From CALBPI01 sp038524795 (GTDB taxonomy: Bacteria > Pseudomonadota > Gammaproteobacteria > Steroidobacterales > Woeseiaceae), in assembly GCA_038524795.1 (NCBI GenBank), contig JBCBIJ010000010.1, forward strand, positions 1 to 64,000: a stretch of 64,000 nucleotides of DNA, given 5' to 3'. A program made the position numbers and the translations under genes. The notes below the pieces were generated by a model. The model was given only the letters and a program-made list of their open reading frames with translations. It ran no database searches and was not told the DNA's origin. Shown here piece by piece: positions 1 to 8,876 of this stretch (the stretch's first letter is position 1; the number at the start of each line of letters is the position of its first letter).

Positions 1-111
1 GGACGTCGCCCAGCGAGCGATACAGGGATGTACTTGAGCGCGTCCGGCAAACCCCTCCGACCCGGCGGGATGGCGGGATAGCGAGTCTGTTTGGCCTTAC
101 GAAGGCGTTGT
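1..111 (+). other. left-edge segment, no confident gene
   Basis: One forward frame is open from the window edge to a TGA at 111-113 and would give a 36-residue C-terminal tail (ending LFGLTKAL). It could be the end of a gene that begins outside the window, or chance in GC-rich DNA. No domain can be recognised in so short a piece. Confidence 0.2.
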
Positions 112-147
112 GAGATTGCCGCGGGGCCTGCGGCCCCTCGCAATGAC
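112..147. repeat. REP-like palindromic hairpin after ilvA
   Basis: The minus strand begins GTCATTGCGAGG and ends GCAATCTC, the ends of a common dispersed bacterial palindromic (REP-type) element. GGGGCC at 123-128 pairs with GGCCCC at 132-137, and ATTGC at 115-119 pairs with GCAAT at 140-144. It sits just past the ilvA stop, so it may also act as a 3' stabiliser or weak terminator for that transcript. I noticed no second copy in the window. Confidence 0.6.
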
Positions 148-154
148 TAACGAG

Positions 155-1702
155 CTACGTCAGAAAGAGCCGATACGCGGGGTTTTCGGTTTCATCCCAG
201 CACGGGTAGCCGAGTGTTTCGAGGTGGGTGTCGAGTTCTGCGCGGTCGGCGTCGTCGACCTGGATGCCGGCCAGCACGCGGCCGTAGTCGGAGCCGTGAT
301 TGCGGTAGTGGAACAGGCTGATATTCCAGCGCGCGCCGACGGCGTCGAGAAATTCGCCGAGTGCGCCGGGGCGTTCCGGAAACTCAAAGCGGTAGACGCG
401 CTCGTTGCCCTCGCCGGGTGCGCGGCCGCCGACCAGGTGGCGTACGTGAAGTTTCGCGAGTTCGCTGTGGCTCAAATCTTCAGCCGGGTAGCCTGCGGCG
501 CGGATTTGTTCGAGCACCGCCGCGCCTTCCTCGATGCCGCCTGAGAGTTCGATGCCGACAAAGATGCGTGCATCGCCGGCACCCGCGTAGCGGTAGTTGA
601 ATTCCGTGACGCTGCGGTCACCGATGCAATTGCAAAATGCGCGGAAGCTGCCTGGCTGCTCCTCAATGCGTACGGCGAAGAGCGCCTCGCGGTGCTCGCC
701 TATTGCGGCGCGTTCGGCGATGTGGCGCAGGCGGTCAAAGTTGAGATTGGCACCGCAGACGATGGCGACGACGTTATCCGCGCCAAGGTCACCGCGCTCT
801 GACAGATGGCGCACGCCCGCCACGGCAAGCGCGCCTGCGGGTTCGACGACGGTGCGTGTGTCTTCGTAGATGTCGCGGATGGCGGCACAGGTTTCGTCGG
901 TATCGACCGTGACAATCTCGTCGACGAGTTCACGGCACAGTGCGTAGGTCTGATCACCCACGCGACGCACGGCCACGCCGTCCGCGAACAAGCCGACGCG
1001 AGGCAGTGTCACGGGCGCACCGTGCTCGAAGGCCGCCAACATGCTGGCAGACTGCGCGGGCTCAACCCCGACGATACGAACCTCGGGATTCACCGCCTTC
1101 ACAGCGAGTGCGATCCCCGCGGCGAGGCCGCCGCCGCCGATAGGCACGACGACGGTGCCGAAGGGCAGGTCCGCGTCGAGCAACTCGCGGCCTATGGTGG
1201 CCTGGCCCGCGATGACTCGCGCGTCATCGAACGGATGAATAAAAGTCCGGCCCAACTGCACGGCGAGCTCGTGGGCGTGACTCTGGGCAGCGTCGTAATT
1301 GTCGCCGTGCAGGACCACCTCGGCGCCGTAGTCTCGTACGGCCTCGACCTTGATGGATGGCGTGGTACGGGGCATCACAACCGTGGCCGGGATGCCGCGC
1401 ATGCGCGCAGCCAGGGCAACGCCCTGCGCGTGGTTACCCGCTGAGCTGCAGATCACGCCGTTCCGAGCGCTCGTGTCGTCGAGGCAGGCGATTCGGTTGT
1501 AGGCACCGCGCAGCTTGAATGAGAACACGGGCTGCTGGTCCTCGCGTTTGAGCAGGACCGTGGCGCCCAGTCGGCGGCTCAGTCGCGGCGCGGGCGCCAA
1601 CGGTGTCACATGGGCCACCCCGCGAAGCCTCTGTGCGGCATCGTCGACGAGTGCGGGCCAGTCGGTTTCTGTCGTTACGGTTTTGCGTTCGGCGCCGGTC
1701 AT
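155..1702 (-). CDS. ilvA: threonine ammonia-lyase, biosynthetic
   Basis: Cytoplasmic PLP enzyme that deaminates L-threonine to 2-oxobutanoate, the first committed step to isoleucine. The 515 residues match the family length (about 514 in E. coli). The PLP-binding lysine is K63 in SFKLRGAY, followed by an SSAGNHAQG substrate loop and a GGGGLAAG phosphate-binding loop. The last 180 or so residues form two ACT-like regulatory domains, which place it in the feedback-regulated biosynthetic type rather than the short catabolic TdcB type. The ATG at 1702 gives the expected N-terminus, with no clear Shine-Dalgarno. No other ilv genes are nearby. Confidence 0.95.
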   Translation of the reverse strand: MTGAERKTVTTETDWPALVDDAAQRLRGVAHVTPLAPAPRLSRRLGATVLLKREDQQPVFSFKLRGAYNRIACLDDTSARNGVICSSAGNHAQGVALAARMRGIPATVVMPRTTPSIKVEAVRDYGAEVVLHGDNYDAAQSHAHELAVQLGRTFIHPFDDARVIAGQATIGRELLDADLPFGTVVVPIGGGGLAAGIALAVKAVNPEVRIVGVEPAQSASMLAAFEHGAPVTLPRVGLFADGVAVRRVGDQTYALCRELVDEIVTVDTDETCAAIRDIYEDTRTVVEPAGALAVAGVRHLSERGDLGADNVVAIVCGANLNFDRLRHIAERAAIGEHREALFAVRIEEQPGSFRAFCNCIGDRSVTEFNYRYAGAGDARIFVGIELSGGIEEGAAVLEQIRAAGYPAEDLSHSELAKLHVRHLVGGRAPGEGNERVYRFEFPERPGALGEFLDAVGARWNISLFHYRNHGSDYGRVLAGIQVDDADRAELDTHLETLGYPCWDETENPAYRLFLT

Positions 1703-1731
1703 GCGCCGGTTATAGCAGGTTTACCCAAGCC

Positions 1732-1765
1732 AAAAAAAAGCGGGGCTCGTAGAGCCCCGCTTTTT
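1732..1765 (-). terminator. intrinsic terminator after the M16 peptidase gene
   Basis: AGCGGGGCTC (1739-1748) and GAGCCCCGCT (1752-1761) form a perfect 10-bp stem with a 3-nt loop. The stem is flanked by eight A on the left and five T on the right. Read leftward it ends in an eight-T run, so it terminates the M16 transcript before ilvA. The shorter T run on the other side makes it possibly bidirectional. Confidence 0.9.
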
Positions 1766-1784
1766 GCACAAGCTGTGCTTCTGC

Positions 1785-4514
1785 TTACTCGACAGGATTA
1801 CCGTCGGTATCGATCAGACGAATGTCGTCGAAACCGAGCTCGCCAAGGCTTGCTTCGATCTTGCTGCGGTCGCCGACAACTACCCAGATCATGCTATCGG
1901 GCTGAAGCACACGCTGCGCTTGTGACGCGACCGCGTCGAGTTCGAGCGCGTTGGTGCGCGCTGCGAACGTGCCCCAGTAGTCGTCGGGGAATTCGAAGCG
2001 AACCAGTTCCGCGAGAGAGCCCGATACCGCGCCGATGGTTTCCCAGCGACCCGGCAGTGACCGCGTGTTGCTGTCTCGCACCCGCGTCAGTTCCTCATCG
2101 GTGCCCGGGGCATCGCTGAGATAGCCGCGGAGTTCATTGCGCAGCTCTGACACGGAATCCGCTGTCTTGTCCGCTTGCACGGGGGCCGAAATGATGAACG
2201 GGCGTTGCGCTGCCGCGTCGACGATGAACGAGTAGCTGCCGTAGGACCAGCCCTTGTCCTCGCGCAGATTCATGTTCAGGCGCGCTGAGAAGTCGCCGCC
2301 CAGGATCTGGTTGGCTGCTTCGATGGCAAGGTCGTCGGGGTCAGATTTGGACGGCACGATATGGCCCGCAAGGATCACAGACTGGTCCGAGGCGGGTCGA
2401 TCGATGATGTAAAGCGTCTCCTGAGTGCCCAGCGCCACGTTGTCGAGTGTCTTGGTCGGCACATCAGCGGCCTCCCAGTCACCGAAGCGTTCTTCTATGA
2501 CGGGCAGGATCTCTGCGAGCGTGGTGTCGCCCACGACCACGAGCGTCGCGTTGTTGGGACGGAACCAGGTGTCGTGGAAAGCGACGAGCGCATCTCGGTC
2601 AATGGCGTTCACACTGGCCTCGGTACCGCTGCCCGTGAGGGGCTGCGAGTAGGCGTGGTTATCCCCGTACATGAGTTTGGGCAGAACGCGCAGGGCCATG
2701 CTCTGCGGCTGCGTGCGCTCGTTGGCAATGCCCGCGAGTCGCTGCTTGCGCAGGCGGTCAATTTCCTTTTCCGGGAACGCCGGTTGCAGCACAAGTTCCG
2801 AGAACAGGTCGAGTGCAGGTTCGAGGTTGTTGGTCAGTGTGTTCAGCGACACGGTCACCGTATCGAGGCCTGCGCCGCCACCGTAGTTCGCGCCGAGATT
2901 GGCAAAGCCCTCGCTGATCTCGAGCGCATCCTTACGACGCGTACCTTCGTCGAGCATGCTCATGGCGAAGCTCGCCGTACCGGGCAGTCCAAACTGATCG
3001 GCGGCGTAGCCCGCATCCATGATCAGGTTGAAGTTCACAATCGGCAGATCGCCGTGGCGCGCGACGATGAGCTTGAGGCCGTTGTCGAGCTCGCCGCGCT
3101 CAAAGGCGGGAAAGCTGACGTCGGGCTGATCGTCGGGGTAGGGCAGTGTGCTGCGGTCGGCTGACGTCGTGCCGGCTTTGAGGTTGGCGTCGTAGGGCAC
3201 CGTCGTCAGCACGTAGAAGTCGTCGGTGATCCAGCGCTGCGCCGCCTGCTGGATGCTGCGCGTCGTAGCCGCTTCGAGGCGTTCGAGGCCCACCTTGTAG
3301 AAGTCAGCGCTGCCGCCGTAGACACGGTTTTCGGCGAGAATGTCCGACTTACCGCCGAAGCCGCCGACACGTTCCGCGCCGCGCACGAAGCCGGAGCGGA
3401 ACTGAGTTTTCACGCGTTCGAGTTCGTCGCGCGTCGGGCCACGCTCGAGGAAGCGTGCAATCTCTTCGTCCATGGCGGCTTCAACAGCTTCGGCATCACC
3501 GCCGGGCTGGACGGTCGCGGATACGAAGATCAAGCCCGCGATCTCGAGTGCGAGCGTGTTGGCACCGACTGACGTCGCCGTCTGGTCGTTGTACACGAGG
3601 CGCTCGTAAAGTCGCGAGTTTTTGCCGCCGCCCAGAATCGCCGTAGCGATCTGCAGGCTGTCCGTGTCCGTATTAGTCCAAGCCGGTGCCGGCCAGACTT
3701 TGTAGATCAGTGTTTGCGGTACGCGGTCCTGGAGCGTTTCACGGTGCTCACCGCTGAGTTGCGGTATCCACTCTTCCTGGCGCGAAATCGGCGGTCCAGG
3801 GGGGATATCGCCGAAGTAAAGCTCAACCTTTTCGCGTGCCTGCTCTGGCGTGATGTCGCCTGCCAGTACCAACACGGCATTGTTCGGGCCGTAGTAGGTC
3901 TGGAACCACTCCTTGACGTCGTCGAGTGTGGCGGCATTCAAGTCTTCCATGGAGCCGATAGGCAGCCAGGAGTAGGGGTGCTCGTTGGGGAAGACGTTGC
4001 CGACGATGTGGCTGAACACGCGACCGTAAGGCTGGTTCTCGCCCTGGCGCTTTTCGTTCTGCACGACACCGCGCTGCTCGTCGAGCTTGTCCTGCGTGAT
4101 GGCGCCGAGCAGGTGACCCATGCGATCGGACTCGAGCCAGAGCGCCAGGTCGAGTGCCGTCGAAGGCACCGTCTGGAAATAATTGGTGCGGTCAAACGAT
4201 GTGGTGCCGTTGACGCCGGTGGCGCCGACGCGCTCGAACGGGCCAAACCACTCGTCGTCGTAGTTCTCAGTTCCATTGAACATGAGGTGTTCGAACAGGT
4301 GCGCGAAGCCCGTGCGCCCGGGGCGCTCGTCCTTGGAACCCACGTGATACCAGATGTTGACGGCCACGATGGGGGCCTTGTGGTCTTCATGAACGATGAC
4401 GGTCAGACCGTTGTCGAGCTGAAATTCGGTGTAGGGGATGTCCACCGTCTGGGCATGCACAGCTGTGGCAAGGCACAGCGATGCGACGGTGAGCAGGCGC
4501 ATGAGCGAACGCAT
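1785..4514 (-). CDS. exported M16 family zinc metallopeptidase (pitrilysin-like)
   Basis: Two-lobed M16 peptidase of 909 residues. The start at 4514 gives a clean Sec signal peptide (MRSLMRLLTV...AVHA) and has GAAGGAG about 6 nt upstream; the longer frame to 4583 lacks this. The inverted zinc motif HLFEH lies at residues 72-76 in the N-terminal lobe, with the further metal-ligand Glu expected downstream. The C-terminal lobe (about 470-900) is the non-catalytic M16 repeat that closes over the substrate. Periplasmic processing or degradation of peptides is likely; the substrate is unknown. It is monocistronic between the terminator at 1732 and a 213-nt upstream gap in which I see nothing distinctive. 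Confidence 0.9.
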   Translation of the reverse strand: MRSLMRLLTVASLCLATAVHAQTVDIPYTEFQLDNGLTVIVHEDHKAPIVAVNIWYHVGSKDERPGRTGFAHLFEHLMFNGTENYDDEWFGPFERVGATGVNGTTSFDRTNYFQTVPSTALDLALWLESDRMGHLLGAITQDKLDEQRGVVQNEKRQGENQPYGRVFSHIVGNVFPNEHPYSWLPIGSMEDLNAATLDDVKEWFQTYYGPNNAVLVLAGDITPEQAREKVELYFGDIPPGPPISRQEEWIPQLSGEHRETLQDRVPQTLIYKVWPAPAWTNTDTDSLQIATAILGGGKNSRLYERLVYNDQTATSVGANTLALEIAGLIFVSATVQPGGDAEAVEAAMDEEIARFLERGPTRDELERVKTQFRSGFVRGAERVGGFGGKSDILAENRVYGGSADFYKVGLERLEAATTRSIQQAAQRWITDDFYVLTTVPYDANLKAGTTSADRSTLPYPDDQPDVSFPAFERGELDNGLKLIVARHGDLPIVNFNLIMDAGYAADQFGLPGTASFAMSMLDEGTRRKDALEISEGFANLGANYGGGAGLDTVTVSLNTLTNNLEPALDLFSELVLQPAFPEKEIDRLRKQRLAGIANERTQPQSMALRVLPKLMYGDNHAYSQPLTGSGTEASVNAIDRDALVAFHDTWFRPNNATLVVVGDTTLAEILPVIEERFGDWEAADVPTKTLDNVALGTQETLYIIDRPASDQSVILAGHIVPSKSDPDDLAIEAANQILGGDFSARLNMNLREDKGWSYGSYSFIVDAAAQRPFIISAPVQADKTADSVSELRNELRGYLSDAPGTDEELTRVRDSNTRSLPGRWETIGAVSGSLAELVRFEFPDDYWGTFAARTNALELDAVASQAQRVLQPDSMIWVVVGDRSKIEASLGELGFDDIRLIDTDGNPVE

Positions 4515-4727
4515 GGCGGCTCCTTCAGATAGCAAAGTCTGTTGCGGTAACGCCGGATTCGGCGCCACCCGCGAGCTCGGCAATCTAACGGTCGCGGCGA
4601 GCCCGTTGCAAACCCGGGGCCTGCGAGCGCGTCGCGGGCGGCTCAGTGGCCCGTATCGACGGGCGGGGCTTGCAGTATTTGATGTTCTTCGCGGTGTGCT
4701 ACCCGCAAGCGCCTGACTCGCCGCGAG

Positions 4728-6326
4728 TTAGGGCGGTGCGCTTAATACCAGGTGGCGTGAGTAAATGCGGTCGTTAATGTTCGGCACAAAGTTGCCGACG
4801 CGCTCACTCACGAGATGCTTGCTGACATAAAAATACATAGGCAAGACCGGGTATTCGCGCATCAAAAGACGTTCTGCGTCGCGCGCGAGCTGCATACGGC
4901 GAACGGGGTCAAGCTCGTTGGCCACGTCGTCTAAAAGCGCGTCGTAGGCCGGATTGACGTAACCCGAAGTGTTTTGCGGGTGATCGCCACGAAATGTCTC
5001 AAGGAAGGTGTATGGGTCGTTGTAGTCACCCGTCCAGCCCAGGCGCAGCAAATCCCAGGTGGCGCGGTCGCGGCGGTTATCGAGCATGACCTTCCACTCT
5101 TGGTTCTCAAGCTCGACGGCAGCGCCCAAGTTTTCGCGCAGCATGCCCTGCACGGCGACGGCCAGCTTCTTGTGGACGTCACTCGTGTTGTAAAGCAACT
5201 TCACCTTCAACGGTGCGTCGTCGCTGTAGCCGGCCGCGGCGTAAAGCTCGCGAGCGCGCTCGATTTGTTGCTCGCGCGGCAGGGCTTTCCACTCGTAGTT
5301 GTACGAGTCATAACTGTCGACGCCCGGCGGAACGAGTCCCCAGGCGCCAGTTTGTCCCGCTTGCAACACAGCACCGGCGATTTGGTCGCGGTCTACCGCG
5401 ATGGCGACAGCTTCGCGAATCCGCGCATCTGTGAAGGGCGGCTCCGTCATGTCAAAGACGTAGAAGTAAACCGAGAGATTGGGGTGGACGACCAGCTGAT
5501 CGCCATAGGTGTCGCGTAGCTGCGGGTAGGCCGTGTTGGGTGTGTTCGACGTGATGTCGAGCTCGCCGGCCCGGAACATGTTGAGCTCCGACACCGAGTC
5601 TTCGATGGGCAGGAAGGCCACGCGTTCGATGGCCACGTTGTCCGCATCATGGTAGTTCGGGTTGCGCGCGACCGTCAGTCGATCGCCGATTCGCCATGAT
5701 TCGATCTGGTAGGCGCCGTTGGAGACCAGGTGCTCAGGGCGTACGAAGTCGTCGCCATGTTCGTCGAAGCTGGCGCGGTGCAGCGGGAACGCAAACGAGT
5801 TGGCGAGCAGCCCGAGCAAGTAGGGTGTGTGTCGCTCGAGTCGCAGTTCGAGTGTGCGGTCGTCTATGGCCTCGACGCCGAGTTCGGTGACGGGCGCATC
5901 GCCGGCGATGACGGCGGCCGCGTTTTGGAGCGGGAGCAAAATCTGCGCATAAGAACTCGCGGTCGCCGGGTCGGCAGTGCGGCGGATACCGGCTTCGAAG
6001 TCAGCGGCCACAACGGGGTCACCATTCGACCAGCGGCCGTTCTCGCGCAGGTAGAAGCGGTAGGTCAGCCCATCGTCGCTGATGTCCCAGCGCTCTGCGG
6101 CACCGGGCTCGAGTGAACCTGTCGGGGTTTCTGCGACGAGGCCTTCGTAGAGGTCGCGCAACACATTGGCTGCGGAAACGCCTTCCGCGCGGTGCGGGTC
6201 GAGCGTGGCGACCTCAGCGACGTTGGCACGCGTCAACGTGGTGTCCGGGCCGGACGTAGTGTCACCCTGACAGGCGACAACAGTGATCGCGATAAGCACC
6301 GCAAGAATCAGTAACAGGCGTCGCAT
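4728..6326 (-). CDS. oligopeptide ABC transporter substrate-binding lipoprotein (OppA/DppA family)
   Basis: A 532-residue extracytoplasmic solute-binding protein, family 5. The N-terminus MRRLLLILAVLIAITVVAC is a lipoprotein signal, with the lipobox cysteine near residue 19, so it is probably membrane anchored. The body has family features such as TLDPHRAEG near the start, LTYRFYLRENGRWSNGDPV, and the C-terminal NTSGYVNPAYDALLDD region. Its length equals E. coli OppA. No permease or ATPase genes flank it, so it is an orphan that either serves a transporter elsewhere or has a non-transport peptide-binding role. It is divergent from pip across 133 nt. Confidence 0.9.
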   Translation of the reverse strand: MRRLLLILAVLIAITVVACQGDTTSGPDTTLTRANVAEVATLDPHRAEGVSAANVLRDLYEGLVAETPTGSLEPGAAERWDISDDGLTYRFYLRENGRWSNGDPVVAADFEAGIRRTADPATASSYAQILLPLQNAAAVIAGDAPVTELGVEAIDDRTLELRLERHTPYLLGLLANSFAFPLHRASFDEHGDDFVRPEHLVSNGAYQIESWRIGDRLTVARNPNYHDADNVAIERVAFLPIEDSVSELNMFRAGELDITSNTPNTAYPQLRDTYGDQLVVHPNLSVYFYVFDMTEPPFTDARIREAVAIAVDRDQIAGAVLQAGQTGAWGLVPPGVDSYDSYNYEWKALPREQQIERARELYAAAGYSDDAPLKVKLLYNTSDVHKKLAVAVQGMLRENLGAAVELENQEWKVMLDNRRDRATWDLLRLGWTGDYNDPYTFLETFRGDHPQNTSGYVNPAYDALLDDVANELDPVRRMQLARDAERLLMREYPVLPMYFYVSKHLVSERVGNFVPNINDRIYSRHLVLSAPP

Positions 6327-6459
6327 GGACCTTACGCCGTGAAGGCGTCCTCAGACGATGTCGAGCGGAGTCTCGCACAGCGTCTGACGTGCCGTCCATG
6401 CGCCGCGTCACAGCAGGCACGGCGTGGCAAAACCGCTGCCGGCGGCGCATACTGACGTT

Positions 6460-7428
6460 ATGAGTCAGTCAGATACGCCGTACCGCAAGGTTTACCCGCC
6501 CATCGAGCCTTATCAGTCGGACTTCCTCGACGTGGGCGACGGTCACCGCATCTACTACGAGCAGTCGGGCAACCCCAATGGCAAGCCCGTCGTAGTGTTG
6601 CACGGTGGCCCAGGTGGCGGCGCCACGCCCGGCATGCGCCAGTTCTTCAGCCCTGATGTCTACCGCATCATCATGTTTGATCAACGGGGTGCGGGACGCA
6701 GCACGCCCCACGCGAGTCTTGAAAACAACACCACCTGGGACCTCGTGGGTGACATCGAGATTCTGCGCGAGGCGATGCAGGTGCGGCGCTGGCAGGTATT
6801 CGGTGGTTCCTGGGGCAGCACACTCGCGCTGGCGTACGCGCAACGCTACTCGGACCGCGTCTCCGAGCTCGTGTTGCGGGGCATCTTCATGCTGCGTCGC
6901 CAGGAGCTGCATTGGTTCTACCAATTCGGTGCCAGTGAGCTGTACCCGGATCGCTGGCAGCACTTCCTGGCGCCTATTCCCGAGGCGGAGCGCAGCAACC
7001 TGATGCTGGCCTACTACCGACGGCTGACCAGCGACAACGAGACGGTGCGCCTCGAAGCGGCGCGCGCCTGGTCGATCTGGGAGGGCTCGACGAGTTTCTT
7101 AAAGCCCAACGACCTCGCAACCGAACAGTTCGGCGAAGCCCATCATGCACTGGCCATGGCGCGCATCGAATGCCACTACTTTATGAATAACGGCTTCATG
7201 GATGAGGGCCAGCTGTTGCGCGACATCGGACGGATCGCGCACATCCCCGGCATCATCGTGCAGGGTCGTTATGACGTGGTGTGTCCCGCGCGTTCAGCCT
7301 GGGAGCTACACCACGCGTGGCCCAACAGCTCGCTCGAGATCGTCGCCGACGCGGGGCACTCGGCCTTTGAGCCCGGCAACTCGAGTGCACTTGTAAACGC
7401 GACGGATCACTTCGCGGGACAGCACTGA
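6460..7428 (+). CDS. pip: proline iminopeptidase (S33 family)
   Basis: Alpha/beta-hydrolase aminopeptidase that removes N-terminal proline from peptides. I start it at 6460 (MSQSDTPYRKVYPPIEPY), the usual N-terminus, giving 322 residues; the frame extends back to 6424 without family similarity. The oxyanion motif HGGPGGG is at residues 48-54 and the nucleophile is S117 in GGSWGS. The catalytic Asp is in QGRYDVVCP and the His in ADAGHSAFEPG. Its stop overlaps the next start (TGATG at 7426-7430), so the two genes are translationally coupled. It could act on peptides brought in by the neighbouring OppA-like protein, but that is inference. Confidence 0.95.
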   Translation: MSQSDTPYRKVYPPIEPYQSDFLDVGDGHRIYYEQSGNPNGKPVVVLHGGPGGGATPGMRQFFSPDVYRIIMFDQRGAGRSTPHASLENNTTWDLVGDIEILREAMQVRRWQVFGGSWGSTLALAYAQRYSDRVSELVLRGIFMLRRQELHWFYQFGASELYPDRWQHFLAPIPEAERSNLMLAYYRRLTSDNETVRLEAARAWSIWEGSTSFLKPNDLATEQFGEAHHALAMARIECHYFMNNGFMDEGQLLRDIGRIAHIPGIIVQGRYDVVCPARSAWELHHAWPNSSLEIVADAGHSAFEPGNSSALVNATDHFAGQH

Positions 7429-8771
7429 TGCCCACACGCACCCTCATCAGGAACGCGACGCTGGTCAGCGATGGCAAGCGCTTCGAGGCTGACCTGGCTA
7501 TCGAGGGCGAACGTATCGCGAAGATCGACAGCGATATCACGGCCGAAGCCACGGATACCGTCGTGGACGCGGCCGGCAAGCTGTTGCTGCCGGGCATGAT
7601 CGACAGTCAGGTACATTTCCGCGAACCTGGCCTGACGGCCAAGGGTGAGCTCGCCACGGAGTCGGCCGCGGCGGTTGCCGGCGGCACGACCAGTTTCATG
7701 GACATGCCCAACGTCAATCCGGCCACGATCACGCACGACGTGCTCGCCGACAAATACGCCCTGGCCGCCGACAAATGCCACGCCAATTACGCGTTCTACT
7801 TCGGTGCGACCAACGACAACCTCGAAGCGATCAAGAGCCTGTCGCCCGAGCAGTGCTGCGGCATCAAGGCATTCCTGGGCGCCTCGACGGGCAACCTGCT
7901 TGTCGACGACCCCGCAGCGATTGACGCGATCTTTCGCGAAGCGCCCGTGCTTGTGGTCACGCACTGCGAGGACTCGCCAACGATCTGGGCCAATGAAAAG
8001 AAGGCGCGCGAGCGCTGGGGTAACGACGTGCCCATCGCCGAACACCCTAATATCCGGTCGAGCGAGTCCTGCCTGATCTCCTCGACCATGGCCACGGGCT
8101 TGGCGCGTCAGCACGACGCGCGGCTGCACGTGCTGCACCTGACGACGGCCGATGAGATGGTGCTGTTTGAACCGGGCCCCATCGACGACAAGCGCATCAC
8201 GGCTGAGGTGTGTATCCACCACCTTTGGTTTGACGAGGGCGACTACGCTGACCTCGGAACGCGCATCAAGTGCAATCCGGCCATCAAGAAACGCAGCGAC
8301 AGAGACGCCTTACGCGCCGCTTTGCTCGAGGGCCGTCTGGATGTCATCGCCACGGACCACGCACCCCACCTCATCGAGGAAAAGGAACGGCACTACTTTG
8401 CCGCGCCCGCGGGCCTGCCCTTGACCGAACACGCGCTCGTCGCGGCACTCGACCTGACGGACGAGATGGACATGGACGTCGCGTTCGTCGTCGATAAGCT
8501 CGCACACGCGCCCGCCAAATTGTTCGGAATTATCGAACGAGGCCATCTTCGCGAGGGCTATTACGCAGATCTTGCGCTCGTCGATAGCGATGCGAACTGG
8601 CTGGCCGAAGATGCCAATGCACGGGCCAAGTGTGGCTGGACGCCCTTCCGGGGCAACCGTTTCCGACACCGCGTCGTGAGCACCTGGGTCAACGGTATGC
8701 TGGCCTGGGACGGCACCGACGTTTTGCCGATGCGCGCGGGCCGGCCGCTGCTCTGTAACGCCGCGCGCTAA
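7428..8771 (+). CDS. pyrC: dihydroorotase-family amidohydrolase
   Basis: A 447-residue amidohydrolase with the dihydroorotase fold; this family interconverts carbamoyl aspartate and dihydroorotate in pyrimidine synthesis. The expected metal-binding lysine lies in GIKAFLGASTGN, metal histidines in VVTHCEDS and HVLHLTTADE, and the catalytic Asp in IATDHAPHL. The usual HxH motif reads D59-S60-Q61-V62-H63, so the first metal His is Gln. As I recall, some annotated bacterial dihydroorotases carry a similar QVHFREPG motif, so loss of function need not follow. Allantoinase or hydantoinase activity is the main alternative. It is coupled to pip by TGATG. Confidence 0.85.
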   Translation: MPTRTLIRNATLVSDGKRFEADLAIEGERIAKIDSDITAEATDTVVDAAGKLLLPGMIDSQVHFREPGLTAKGELATESAAAVAGGTTSFMDMPNVNPATITHDVLADKYALAADKCHANYAFYFGATNDNLEAIKSLSPEQCCGIKAFLGASTGNLLVDDPAAIDAIFREAPVLVVTHCEDSPTIWANEKKARERWGNDVPIAEHPNIRSSESCLISSTMATGLARQHDARLHVLHLTTADEMVLFEPGPIDDKRITAEVCIHHLWFDEGDYADLGTRIKCNPAIKKRSDRDALRAALLEGRLDVIATDHAPHLIEEKERHYFAAPAGLPLTEHALVAALDLTDEMDMDVAFVVDKLAHAPAKLFGIIERGHLREGYYADLALVDSDANWLAEDANARAKCGWTPFRGNRFRHRVVSTWVNGMLAWDGTDVLPMRAGRPLLCNAAR

Positions 8772-8876
8772 GCGTGAACCCGTTGGTTCCCTCGGCGCGC
8801 CGGGGGCGGTAAGCTTGGGCCACCACAATAAGCGGGACAATGCGTTGTCAGGGCGGGGACACCCGGACAACACGAC

